Origin: Deltaproteobacteria bacterium
GTDB lineage: Bacteria > Myxococcota_A > UBA796 > SXON01
Length of the DNA stretch: 64,000 bases
Reading direction: 5' to 3'
NCBI GenBank assembly: GCA_947490345.1
Contig: CANLGL010000015.1
Span: forward strand, 31,615-95,614
Shown here one piece after another: positions 48,404 through 56,835 of this stretch. Each line of letters starts with the position of its first letter. Position 1 is the first letter of the stretch. Under the pieces are notes generated by a model. That model was not told the DNA's origin and ran no database searches. It saw only the letters and a program-made list of their open reading frames with translations. The position numbers and the translations under genes were made by a program.

Positions 48404-50413
48404 TTAGAACTCGGTCCCCGGCACGACGACGATGATGTCCAGGGTATCGAGCAGGATGCTCTGATCGCCGAGCACGTTGAGCGTGAGGCGGAAGAGCTGG
48501 TCTTCGGTCAGCGCGGCAACGCCACCACGGAAGGTCAGCGTGAAGGTGAGGAGCTCGCCCTCGTCTTCGGCGCCGAGGCCCTCGTAGTACTCGGGATCGA
48601 TGCTCTGCACGAAACCGTACACGTCACCGTCGACCGAGAGATCGACGCGCTCGAACCGGACGCCCGACACCAACTGGGTGATCGCGTTGACGATCGTGGT
48701 GCGGAACGCGGCGCTAGAGCCCGACCAGGTCTCGACGACCGGCTCGTCCGCAACACCGTCCCCATCGAGGTCGGCCAGCGAACCGATCGACGTCGCGAAG
48801 TCCACCATCTGCGGGTAGCCGGTGGTACCGTTGACGCTGACGCCGACGAAGTAGGCGCCGAGATCGGTGAAGGCGGTGACCGCGTCCGACATGCCCGCGT
48901 CGATGGGGCAGCCGCCCGGCGTGCTGTTGTACATGCCGTTGCTGGACTCGGGATCGCGCAGGTAATTGTCGCCCGCCAGCACGATGACCGGGAGTGCGTA
49001 CTCGCGGAAACCCATGCCACCGACCGCACCGCCGTCCGGCGTGGTGGAGTCGTACCACTCGCCACCGCTGCCCCCGAAGGGATCGGTGGCGCTGGCGATG
49101 AACGGGTAGACGTCGAGCTGGGCGTCGTAGGTCCCGTCGCAGTCCTGGTCATAGCCTGCACCGGAAGCCGCCTGGTAGATGGCCTCGGTGCCCGACTCTG
49201 GGCCGTCGGCCCCGGAGTGGGTGCTGAGGGTGGAGAAGCCGGTCTGCACCATGGTCGTGTCCGTGGTGACCTGCTGAAGCAAGTAGAAGGGCTTGTCGGA
49301 GCCGGGCGAGCCCATGCTGCCGTAGGGGTAGTCGTCGTGACCGGTGACCGCGTAGCCGGCGTCCGGCAAAAGCGTCGACATCTCACCGACCATGGTGTTG
49401 AACTCGCTGGCGACCGCGCTGATCGTGCCGCCCATGGAGCAGGTCGTGTCGATGATGAAGCCGATGTCACCGCGGTCGATGGACAACTCGAAGTCGAAGT
49501 CGTGCTCGATGGTCGTGCGCTCCGGCACCTCCACGTAGATGCCGTCGATGATGCTGTCGGCATCGAGCGGGTCGGTCTCGGCCGTGACTTCGCCCCCGTC
49601 GGAGTAGCCGTCACCGTCGGTGTCGGAGTCGTAGGGGTCGGTGCCGAGGACGATCTCGTCCGCATCGGTCAGCGCGTCGCCGTCGGAGTCGAGGTCGGCG
49701 TAGTCGTATTTGCCGTCGTTGTCGGTGTCCCGCGGCTCGGTGCCCACATTGCCGCCGGTGCCGCCCTCATCGGAATCGGAGATCCCGTCGTTGTCCGAAT
49801 CGGTGTCGAGGTAGTCGGCCATGCCGTCGCCGTCGCTGTCGCGCGGGTCGCTGTTGAATTCGGTGGTGCCGCCTTCGTACTGATCGCCGATCCCGTCCCC
49901 GTCAGCGTCCGCGTCTTGGTAGTTGGCCAGGCCGTCGCCGTCGGTGTCGGGCGCTTCGCACGCGCCGATCTCTTCAAGGTCGGAGATGCCATCACCATCG
50001 TTGTCGGCGTCCGCGTAGTCACCGGAGCCGTCGCCATCGAGGTCCTTGGACGCGTCGCCACCAGACTCTTCGCCGTCCTTGATGCAGTTGTTGTCGGAGT
50101 CTTCGTCCAGGAAGTCGGCGACTGCGTCCCCATCGCTGTCGATGGGCATGGTCTCGAGCTTGTTGTCGCCGGCTTCGGCCTTGTCGGTGAGATCGTCCCC
50201 GTCGGAGTCCTTGTCCTCCATGTTGGGCTTGTCGTCGCCGTCGGCATCTTCGGTGCCCTCGTGGACGTCGAGGATGCCGTCCTCGTCGAAGTCGGCCTGC
50301 TCAACGACGAAGGCCTGATCACCGGTGTCGGCGGAGTCCTTGTCCGCAGAGTCCTCGCCGCCCAGACAGCCGAGCAGCGCGAGGAACAACGAGAGCGACA
50401 TCGGTCGGATCAT
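48404..50413 (-). CDS. lipoprotein with Ca-binding type-3 repeats and a von Willebrand factor A domain
   Basis: 669 residues from ATG 50413 (ATG 50401 is also possible). Leader L-S-L-F-L-A-L-L-G-C-L-G ends in a lipobox. Residues ~25-290 are Asp-rich D-x-D-x-D-G-x-x-D repeats of the thrombospondin type 3 kind, about twelve of them, which bind Ca. Then a VWA domain begins with G-F-I-I-D-T-T-C-S-M-G-G-T, the metal-ion site, and continues for ~280 residues with an insert holding another D-Q-D-C-D-G. Likely an adhesive surface protein. Convergent with engB. Confidence 0.8.
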   Translation of the reverse strand: MIRPMSLSLFLALLGCLGGEDSADKDSADTGDQAFVVEQADFDEDGILDVHEGTEDADGDDKPNMEDKDSDGDDLTDKAEAGDNKLETMPIDSDGDAVADFLDEDSDNNCIKDGEESGGDASKDLDGDGSGDYADADNDGDGISDLEEIGACEAPDTDGDGLANYQDADADGDGIGDQYEGGTTEFNSDPRDSDGDGMADYLDTDSDNDGISDSDEGGTGGNVGTEPRDTDNDGKYDYADLDSDGDALTDADEIVLGTDPYDSDTDGDGYSDGGEVTAETDPLDADSIIDGIYVEVPERTTIEHDFDFELSIDRGDIGFIIDTTCSMGGTISAVASEFNTMVGEMSTLLPDAGYAVTGHDDYPYGSMGSPGSDKPFYLLQQVTTDTTMVQTGFSTLSTHSGADGPESGTEAIYQAASGAGYDQDCDGTYDAQLDVYPFIASATDPFGGSGGEWYDSTTPDGGAVGGMGFREYALPVIVLAGDNYLRDPESSNGMYNSTPGGCPIDAGMSDAVTAFTDLGAYFVGVSVNGTTGYPQMVDFATSIGSLADLDGDGVADEPVVETWSGSSAAFRTTIVNAITQLVSGVRFERVDLSVDGDVYGFVQSIDPEYYEGLGAEDEGELLTFTLTFRGGVAALTEDQLFRLTLNVLGDQSILLDTLDIIVVVPGTEF

Positions 50414-50509
50414 TTCGGTATCCAGAGGCCTGCGACAATAGCCCGGATCGGGCCCTTCCCACAAGTCCTCCGTCGCACTACGTCGACGACCCGGAGAGTG
50501 TGACGCCCG

Positions 50510-51079
50510 ATGTCTTACCAGCGCCCGGATCATTACGCGAAAAAGGCAAAGAATGAGGGATTCGCCGCGCGCAGCGTCTACAAACTCGAGGAGCTCGACC
50601 AGCGCTTCCGGCTGACACGGCGGGGCGCCGGCGCGGTGGACTTGGGCTGCTTTCCCGGAAGTTGGAGTCGGTACCTGATCGATCGCGGCATGACGGTGGT
50701 GGGTGTGGACCTCAAGGCCCCGGCCTTTGGGGGCGGCACCTGGATCGCGCGCTCGGTGATGGAGGTCGAGGCCGTGGAGCTGCTCGGGGCGGTTGGAAAG
50801 GTGCCGCTTTTTGTGAGCGATATGGCCCCGAACACCAGCGGCGACCGGTTCACTGACCATATGCGCCAGATTGGACTCGCGACGCGCGCGCTGGACCTGG
50901 CCGGGGACTGCCTCGTGGTGGGTGGCGCCTTTGTCGCCAAGGTCTTCGAGGGCGAGGACGCCCCCGAATACGTGCGCCGGATCGAGAGGAGCTTCACCGC
51001 GGTGAAGCGGGTCAAGCCGCAGGCGACGCGGGATCGGAGCGTCGAGTTCTTCGTGGTGGCGACGGGGTTTCGGGGGTGA
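50510..51079 (+). CDS. rlmE: 23S rRNA 2'-O-methyltransferase RlmE/FtsJ
   Basis: 189 residues. S-adenosylmethionine-dependent methyltransferase of U2552 in the ribosomal A loop. The K-D-K-E catalytic set is visible: Lys in R-S-V-Y-K-L-E-E, Asp in V-S-D-M-A-P-N-T-S-G, Lys in F-V-A-K-V-F-E-G, Glu in S-V-E-F-F-V-V-A. The cofactor loop A-V-D-L-G-C-F-P-G-S-W is near residue 43; the usual Cys/Ala-A-P-G reads C-F-P-G. The stop overlaps the next gene by four bases. Confidence 0.92.
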   Translation: MSYQRPDHYAKKAKNEGFAARSVYKLEELDQRFRLTRRGAGAVDLGCFPGSWSRYLIDRGMTVVGVDLKAPAFGGGTWIARSVMEVEAVELLGAVGKVPLFVSDMAPNTSGDRFTDHMRQIGLATRALDLAGDCLVVGGAFVAKVFEGEDAPEYVRRIERSFTAVKRVKPQATRDRSVEFFVVATGFRG

Positions 51080-53631
51080 CGCCGATGCACACGAGGGTTC
51101 AGACCACCGCCGCTCTCGCCGCCGGAGCGCTCGCGCTCTTGCTCGCGGCGACGCAGGTCCCAGCCCGCTGGATCCCCTCCCACCGTCGTGAGCCGCCCAC
51201 CGCCGCGCCCACCGAGGTCATCCCGGACTCGATCGCGGACAAACGCGCGCGCTCCAAGTCCCGCAAGGCGTGGCGTGCGGCGATGCATCGCGCGGCACCG
51301 GACGTAGATTGGGAGCGCATCGAACGCGATAACGGTCGCGATAGAATTGAGCGAAGGAACCGCCTCCGGCGGGCTCCGCCGCCCGACGGCGCGCCCGACG
51401 ACGGGGACCGCTGGACCGAGCGTGGCTCCGAAAACCAGGCCGGGAGGACGCATGTGTCCCGCTACGGCTCTGATGGCAGCACGCTTTACGTGGGAGCGTC
51501 CGCCGGAGGGGTCTGGAGGAGGGAGGCGGATGGCGCGTGGCTCCCGCTGGGGGACGGCCTGTTCGGCGGGGTCCACTGGCTGGAGATTTTTCCGGCGGAG
51601 GTCCTGGGGGAACCCGATGTGCTGGTGGCGGGTACCGACGGCGGCTACCTGCATCGCAGCGAGGATGGCGGGCTGACCTGGAACGAAGGCGCCGGGTTGG
51701 ATTGGGCATGGGCGCAGCGCCGGTTGGCGGTCTCGGCGGACGGGGAGGAAACGCTCTACACCGTGCGTGGGAACAGCGACGGCTACGGCGCGTGGCGGTC
51801 GGAGGACCGGGGACTCAGTTGGACGAGGATCGCGGACCTGGGTGACTTCCTCGGTGACCTCTGGGTGTCCCGCACCGGCGAGCCGACGGTCTGGCTGGCG
51901 ACGGACGGCGCGCTGCTCAAAAGTCTCGACCGGGGCGACTCCTGGGAGACCGTAGGGACCTGGCCTGCGGCGGATCAGGTCGATCTCGCTGCGAGCGAGG
52001 CCTGGACGGGCTCGCCGGGGGCACCCCGGTTCTGGATCGTGCGGAATGCACATACGCTGTTGCGGTCGGATGACGGTGGCGTCACCTTCGGCAACGCCGT
52101 CGAGCTCGACGACTACTGGGGCTCGCTGACCGCCAGCATTGTCGACCCCGCCTTGGTCACGTATGGCGGCGTCGAGCTGCACAAGAGCGTGGACGCGGGG
52201 ACGAGCTTCAACATCCAGAGCGACTGGGCCGACTACTACGACAACGTAGAGGGGCGGCTGCACGCGGACATCATGGGAATCGACGTCCTCCCCACCGGCG
52301 GCGGCGGCGAAACGTGGTGGATCAACACCGACGGCGGCACCTACCGCTCCGAGGACGCGCTCGGGAGCGTCGCCAACCAAGTGCTTCGTGGCCTTCGAGT
52401 ATCCCAATATTACGGGACGCTCACCTCGACGCTCGACGCGTCGAACGTAGCTGCCGGCGCTCAGGATCAGGGCTACCAGGTTTCTGCCGGGCAGCCAGTC
52501 ACCGGCCACCTGTACGACTTCGATCAGGTGCTCAGCGGCGACTACGCGCACCTCGTCTCCGGCGATGGAACCCAAGAGTTGGTCTACTCGGTTTACCCTG
52601 GATTTCTACTGATTCAGGTCGGGGAGGAGGAGCCCGAGCTCACCTATGCCGACTTTCCCGAGGGCGCGGCCGCGTACGCCTGGCTGCCAACCCTGGCAGC
52701 CGATCCCGACGACGCGGAGCGGGTGTACTTCGGCGGCGACAAACTCTGGGCGTATCAGCGCGAGAGTCGCTGGGATTGGGTGCCCGGCCTGCACAGCGAC
52801 CAGGACTTCAGGATCGACGAGGGGGAGTACGTCAGCGGCGTCGCCTTCGCGCCGCGCGATCACGACCGAGCCTACGCGATCACCAGCTCGGGCCGATTCT
52901 ACCGCTCCGACGACCACGGGGTCACCTGGACCGCGGGAGAGCGGGGCCTGCCGGCTGGGCAGTATTGGTCGGGAACCGCGATCGTCGCCTCCGCCTTGGA
53001 CGTCGACACCGTCTACATTGGAGGCAGCGGGTACTCCAACGCGGCGGTCTGGGTGAGTCACGACGGGGGCGACCATTTCGAGGCGCTGAGCGAGGGCCTG
53101 CCGGCCACCTTGGTGTACTGCCTTGCTGAGGAGCCGAGCACCGGCGTGCTCTTCGCAGGGACGGAGACGAGCGCGTGGCGGCTGGACCCCGGTGCCGACG
53201 CGTGGACCGACATCACCGGCGTCGAAGCTCCCCTGGTGGTCTACTGGTCGGCGGAGATCGTAGCGGCGACGGGCATCGTGCGCTTCGGCACCTACGGCCG
53301 AGGCGTCTGGGACTACACATACGACCGCGACCTGGACGGGTGCGTCGACGGCCTCGATCAGGACGCCGACGGTGCCCCCTGTGACGACGATTGCAACGAC
53401 CTCGACGGCACCATCGCCCCGGGGGCGCCAGACCCCTGCGGCGACGGGTTGGACCAGGATTGCGACGGCGGCGACGTGAGCTGTCCGCAGGACACCGGGA
53501 CCGAGGATGTGGTGAGCCCGCCGCCGGTGACGCTCGGGGAGAGCTGCCGCTGTGATGCAGGCGGGGCGGGCGCGGGGCTGTGGGCGGTCGGACTGATGGT
53601 CGCCACCCGTCGGCGGCAGAGGATACCGTGA
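51076..53631 (+). CDS. secreted BNR/sortilin-like propeller protein with MopE motif and MYXO-CTERM-like tail
   Basis: 851 residues; GTG 51076 or ATG 51085. A hydrophobic leader (L-A-A-G-A-L-A-L-L-L-A-A-T) is followed by repeated Asp-box motifs (S-E-D-G-G-L-T-W, S-E-D-R-G-L-S-W, S-D-D-G-G-V-T-F, S-D-D-H-G-V-T-W), the mark of ten-bladed Vps10/sialidase-like propellers. A MopE-type motif (D-G-L-D-Q-D-C-D-G-G) follows at ~785. The end C-R-C-D-A-G-G-A-G-A-G then W-A-V-G-L-M-V-A then R-R-R-Q-R resembles a MYXO-CTERM anchor. Probably a large cell-surface protein; ligand unknown. Confidence 0.78.
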   Translation: MTPMHTRVQTTAALAAGALALLLAATQVPARWIPSHRREPPTAAPTEVIPDSIADKRARSKSRKAWRAAMHRAAPDVDWERIERDNGRDRIERRNRLRRAPPPDGAPDDGDRWTERGSENQAGRTHVSRYGSDGSTLYVGASAGGVWRREADGAWLPLGDGLFGGVHWLEIFPAEVLGEPDVLVAGTDGGYLHRSEDGGLTWNEGAGLDWAWAQRRLAVSADGEETLYTVRGNSDGYGAWRSEDRGLSWTRIADLGDFLGDLWVSRTGEPTVWLATDGALLKSLDRGDSWETVGTWPAADQVDLAASEAWTGSPGAPRFWIVRNAHTLLRSDDGGVTFGNAVELDDYWGSLTASIVDPALVTYGGVELHKSVDAGTSFNIQSDWADYYDNVEGRLHADIMGIDVLPTGGGGETWWINTDGGTYRSEDALGSVANQVLRGLRVSQYYGTLTSTLDASNVAAGAQDQGYQVSAGQPVTGHLYDFDQVLSGDYAHLVSGDGTQELVYSVYPGFLLIQVGEEEPELTYADFPEGAAAYAWLPTLAADPDDAERVYFGGDKLWAYQRESRWDWVPGLHSDQDFRIDEGEYVSGVAFAPRDHDRAYAITSSGRFYRSDDHGVTWTAGERGLPAGQYWSGTAIVASALDVDTVYIGGSGYSNAAVWVSHDGGDHFEALSEGLPATLVYCLAEEPSTGVLFAGTETSAWRLDPGADAWTDITGVEAPLVVYWSAEIVAATGIVRFGTYGRGVWDYTYDRDLDGCVDGLDQDADGAPCDDDCNDLDGTIAPGAPDPCGDGLDQDCDGGDVSCPQDTGTEDVVSPPPVTLGESCRCDAGGAGAGLWAVGLMVATRRRQRIP

Positions 53632-53644
53632 TATAGATATCTCT
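53632..53644 (+). promoter_or_regulatory. AT-rich leaderless promoter/operator of the second VapBC pair
   Basis: TATAGA lies seven bases before the ATG at 53645, and AGATATCT at 53635-53642 is a perfect palindrome over the same spot. The plan resembles the promoter of the two-gene cassette at 2.95 kb. No good -35 box. Confidence 0.45.
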
Positions 53645-53917
53645 ATGAAGACGAGTCTCGAGATCGACGACCGGCTCTACGACGCCGCGCGGCTACGGGC
53701 CGCGCAGGAGCACACCACCATCCGGGCGTTGATCGAACGCGGGCTGGCGGGGGTGTTGGGGCTGGGCCAAACGCCGCCGAGCGCGGACCCGCAGCTCACG
53801 CGACGCGATGCGGAGGACCTCGCGGCGCTCTGCTCGCAGGTGAGCGCCCTGCCGCTCCTGACCAGCGCCAGCGCTGACGCACTTCTGGGCTACGATGACC
53901 ATGGCTCCTTCGGATGA
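53645..53917 (+). CDS. VapB-type antitoxin
   Basis: 90 residues. M-K-T-S-L-E-I-D-D-R-L-Y-D-A-A-R and T-T-I-R-A-L-I-E-R-G-L form the ribbon-helix-helix of VapB-like antitoxins; the C-terminal part (D-A-E-D-L-A-A-L, A-L-L-G-Y-D) should neutralise the toxin. The ATG is directly preceded by an AT-rich palindrome. It overlaps the toxin gene by four bases (ATGA). Confidence 0.8.
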   Translation: MKTSLEIDDRLYDAARLRAAQEHTTIRALIERGLAGVLGLGQTPPSADPQLTRRDAEDLAALCSQVSALPLLTSASADALLGYDDHGSFG

Positions 53918-54327
53918 GCGGGCTGGTCCTGGACGCGTCGGCGGTGGTGGCGATGCTCGAATCGGAGCCAGAAGCGCCAGCGCTCCGGACCGCGTTCGTC
54001 GCGTCCGGTCCCCGCTGGATTGGCGCGGTGGGGTTGATGGAATGTGCGATCGTGCTGGAACGCCGTCGCGGCTTGCTCGCCAAGGCCGGGCTGGACTCCT
54101 TTCTGGCTCGGTTCGGTGTGCGCACGCTCGCGTTCGACGAGGACCAGGTGAAAGAGGCCCATCGCGCGTATCAGGGCTTTGGCAAGGGCCGGCACCCGGC
54201 GGCGCTGAACCTCGGAGATTGCTGCGCCTACGCCGCTGCCCGCGCGCTTCGGTTCCCGTTGCTACAAATCGGCGAAGACTTCCGCCGCACCGATCTGGAC
54301 CTCGTCCGGTGGTGGCCCGCGCTCTGA
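53914..54327 (+). CDS. vapC: PIN-domain ribonuclease toxin (VapC family)
   Basis: 137 residues. L-V-L-D-A-S-A-V-V-A opens with the first metal Asp at residue 7; G-L-M-E-C-A-I-V-L-E holds the conserved Glu; A-L-N-L-G-D-C-C-A-Y-A-A-A and G-E-D-F-R-R-T-D-L hold the later Asp residues. The H-P-A-A-L-N-L-G-D-C motif marks the VapC subgroup that commonly pairs with RHH antitoxins. An Mg-dependent RNase, likely against tRNA or rRNA. Confidence 0.9.
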   Translation: MSGLVLDASAVVAMLESEPEAPALRTAFVASGPRWIGAVGLMECAIVLERRRGLLAKAGLDSFLARFGVRTLAFDEDQVKEAHRAYQGFGKGRHPAALNLGDCCAYAAARALRFPLLQIGEDFRRTDLDLVRWWPAL

Positions 54328-54330
54328 ACC

Positions 54331-54534
54331 CTACCGCGGCAAGAACGCCCCCACGCCCAGCACAATTGCCAACGGCCAACTCCACCACGTGCTCCCGACA
54401 AAGCTCAGCCCCATGAGCGCAAAGCCGATGACCAACGGCCGCGCCTCCTGACGGCGTTTGCCGATCTGCACGCACATCAGCCCGTAGCACCCGAAGAGAA
54501 TGCCGAAGACCATTGAGGCCGGCGAGAGGTCCAT
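54331..54534 (-). CDS. small two-helix membrane protein
   Basis: 67 residues with two hydrophobic helices (V-F-G-I-L-F-G-C-Y-G-L-M and L-V-I-G-F-A-L-M-G-L-S-F-V) joined by a basic loop (G-K-R-R-Q-E-A-R-P). Similar tiny proteins are widespread and unassigned. TACGCT lies six bases before the ATG. It is convergent with the VapC gene, three bases apart. Confidence 0.6.
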   Translation of the reverse strand: MDLSPASMVFGILFGCYGLMCVQIGKRRQEARPLVIGFALMGLSFVGSTWWSWPLAIVLGVGAFLPR

Positions 54535-54540
54535 CGCCGA

Positions 54541-54546
54541 AGCGTA
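54541..54546 (-). promoter_or_regulatory. -10-like box of a probable leaderless promoter
   Basis: TACGCT lies six bases before the ATG at 54534 on the minus strand, with no ribosome binding site. Confidence 0.35.
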
Positions 54547-54604
54547 CCCCGCTGCGCCCCGGGGACCCTGTTTCTGGATACGCGCGCCGCTTCAGGAGAC
54601 GACC

Positions 54605-55780
54605 ATGCGCGTGCTACTCGCCTATTCGGGAGGACTCGACACCTCATACCTGCTCTGTCGGCTTTGCCGCGAGGGCCACGAGGTGGTTGCAGTCAGCGTC
54701 GACACCGGTGGCTTCGACGCTGCCGAGCGCGAACTGATCGCGACGCGCGCTCGGGCGATGGGGGCCGAGGAGTACCGATGTATCGACGCGCGTGAGCGAG
54801 TCTTCCGCCAGCACATCGCGTGGTTGGTGAAGGCCAACGTCCGTCGCGGCGGGGTGTACCCGCTGTGCGTCGGCGCCGAGCGGGTCGTGCAGGCGCAGGT
54901 CGTGGCCGAGCAGGCGCGAGAACTGGGTGCCGACGCGGTTTGCCACGGCAGTACCGGTGCTGGAAACGACCAGATCCGCTTCGATGTCGCGATCCGGACG
55001 CTGCTTCCCAGGGCACGCATCCTCACGCCGATCCGCGACGAGGGGATCCTCCGCGAGACCAGCGCCGCCTACCTTGCGGAGGCGGGCTTCCCGATTTCAG
55101 CCGAACGACGCACCTATTCGGTGAACCAGGGGCTGTGGGGGGTCACCATCGGCGGGAAAGAGACTCACGATGCGTGGGCGTGGCTTCCGGAGGCTGCTTG
55201 GCCGACCACGACCGCACCCGCGTCGGCGCCAGCCGGTGGCGAGGACGTGATCGTGAGCTTCGACGCCGGGGATGTCGTCGGCGGGTTGGCCACGGTGGAA
55301 GCGCTCAACGCGCTGGGCGCGCGCCACGGCGTGGGACGCGGCATGCACCTTGGCGACACCATCCTCGGCATCAAGGGCCGCGTCGCCTTCGAGGCCCCCG
55401 CGGCCGCCATCCTCCTCGACGCCCATCGCGAGCTGGAAAAGCTGGTCCTCACCCGCCTCCAACTGACCCAGAAAGAGGTCCTGGGCGCCACGTACGGGGC
55501 GTGGCTGCATGAAGGGCTGTACTTCGACCCGGTCATGCGCGACCTCGAGGCGTTTCTGGCTTCGTCCCAGGCCCGGGTCACGGGCGACGTGCGCGTTCAC
55601 GTCGAACAGGGCCGGGTCGAGGTGCACGGCGTGCGCTCGCCGTGGTCGCTGATGGATGCACGCGTCGGCACCTACGGCGAGGCCAACCGCCTGTGGTCCA
55701 ACGAGGACGCGCGCGGGTTCAGCAACGTGTACGGGCTACAGGGAGTGCTGGCGGAGCGCGCGCGGCTGCTGCGTGAGTAG
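54605..55780 (+). CDS. argG: argininosuccinate synthase
   Basis: 391 residues from ATG 54605, preceded by AGGAG. ATP-pyrophosphatase fold: A-Y-S-G-G-L-D-T-S at 6-14 binds ATP. V-D-T-G-G-F, Y-P-L-C-V-G-A-E-R-V, H-G-S-T-G-A-G-N-D-Q-I-R-F, and S-V-N-Q-G-L-W-G-V are family marks; the V-D-T-G-G-F and A-E-R-V-V-Q-A-Q form resembles the Bacteroidetes-type ArgG that goes with N-acylornithine carbamoyltransferase. It joins citrulline and aspartate to argininosuccinate. argC, argD and argF' lie 3 kb downstream. Confidence 0.93.
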   Translation: MRVLLAYSGGLDTSYLLCRLCREGHEVVAVSVDTGGFDAAERELIATRARAMGAEEYRCIDARERVFRQHIAWLVKANVRRGGVYPLCVGAERVVQAQVVAEQARELGADAVCHGSTGAGNDQIRFDVAIRTLLPRARILTPIRDEGILRETSAAYLAEAGFPISAERRTYSVNQGLWGVTIGGKETHDAWAWLPEAAWPTTTAPASAPAGGEDVIVSFDAGDVVGGLATVEALNALGARHGVGRGMHLGDTILGIKGRVAFEAPAAAILLDAHRELEKLVLTRLQLTQKEVLGATYGAWLHEGLYFDPVMRDLEAFLASSQARVTGDVRVHVEQGRVEVHGVRSPWSLMDARVGTYGEANRLWSNEDARGFSNVYGLQGVLAERARLLRE

Positions 55781-55796
55781 CTGACACCGTCCAAAT

Positions 55797-56825
55797 GTGG
55801 TACCCGTGCGCCCCGTGAACACCGACTCCACCCTGGCACGTCCCGCCCACTCCGCCGTCGACCGCTGGCTCCTGGGGCTGCTCAACGACGAGCGGGACCT
55901 CGTGTTTGCCCGTCTGAGCCTCACGTGTCTCGCCTTCCAAGTCATCGGCGTCGGCCTGTTCTTCGTGGGCGAACGGGTCTGGATGGTTGCGCCGATCTAC
56001 TGGGCGGCCTGGGGCTTCGGCCTCGTGGACCGCTTCATCCTGATGCTCCACTGCACCAGCCACCGGGCCTTGTACAAGGACCGACGCCTCAACCACGTTA
56101 TTCCCTGGATGATCGGGCCGTTCTTCGGCCAGACCCCGGAGAGCTACTTCGCGCATCACATGGGGATGCACCACCCGGAGAACAACCTTCGGGAGGACCT
56201 CTCCAGCACCATCGCCTACCAGCGGGACAGCGTTCGCGGTTGGCTCCACTACTTCTTCAGCTTCCTGGTCGTCGGCCTGCCGCTTTTGGCCGATTACCAC
56301 CGGCGAAAGGACAACCGGAAGCTCCTGCGGCGGCTGCTCTTCGGCGAGGCGACCTTCTGGGCGATGATGGCGGTGTTGTCCCTCGTGAACTGGCAAGCGA
56401 CGCTGATCGTCTTCGTCATCCCCGTGATCACCATCCGCGCGCTGATGATGGCCGGAAATTGGGGCCAGCACGCCTTTGTGGGCGCGGCCGACCCGGCCAA
56501 CCCCTACCTCAACTCGATCACCTGCATCAACACCCGGTACAACCGCCGGTGTTTCAATGACGGGTACCACATTCTCCACCACATCAAGCCGCGGACACAC
56601 TACACCGAGTACCCAGCGGAATTCGAAGCGAACCGGGCCGAGTATGGCCGGCAGGACGCCATCGTCTTCGAAGGCATCGACTTCTTCCAGGTGTGGCTTT
56701 TCCTGATGCTCAAGCAGTACCACTGGCTGGCACGGCGCATGGTGCGGCTGCCCGGTGCACCCGAGCGCTCCGAGACCGAGGCGGCGGCCTTTCTGAAGTC
56801 TCGCCTCACGCCGATCGTCGCGTAG
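55797..56825 (+). CDS. membrane fatty-acid desaturase-family protein
   Basis: 342 residues from GTG 55797. Three His boxes: H-C-T-S-H at 85-89, H-H-M-G-M-H-H at 120-126, and G-Y-H-I-L-H-H near 265, the diiron ligands of membrane desaturases and hydroxylases. Four or so membrane helices surround them. It would introduce a double bond or hydroxyl into an acyl chain or a related lipid; the substrate cannot be read. It starts 16 bases after argG and may be cotranscribed by read-through. Confidence 0.82.
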   Translation: MVPVRPVNTDSTLARPAHSAVDRWLLGLLNDERDLVFARLSLTCLAFQVIGVGLFFVGERVWMVAPIYWAAWGFGLVDRFILMLHCTSHRALYKDRRLNHVIPWMIGPFFGQTPESYFAHHMGMHHPENNLREDLSSTIAYQRDSVRGWLHYFFSFLVVGLPLLADYHRRKDNRKLLRRLLFGEATFWAMMAVLSLVNWQATLIVFVIPVITIRALMMAGNWGQHAFVGAADPANPYLNSITCINTRYNRRCFNDGYHILHHIKPRTHYTEYPAEFEANRAEYGRQDAIVFEGIDFFQVWLFLMLKQYHWLARRMVRLPGAPERSETEAAAFLKSRLTPIVA

Positions 56826-56828
56826 TCT
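56823..56828 (+). promoter_or_regulatory. -10-like box of a probable leaderless promoter
   Basis: TAGTCT lies seven bases before the GTG at 56836 and overlaps the stop codon of the desaturase gene; no ribosome binding site is seen. Confidence 0.3.
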
Positions 56829-56835
56829 GGCCAAG

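Noticed and set aside
49217..50503. 428-codon frame opposite the type-3 repeat lipoprotein
   Set aside because: It is the complement of Asp/Gly-rich repeats, which gives a Val-rich sequence (V-G-V-V-V) with no real domain.
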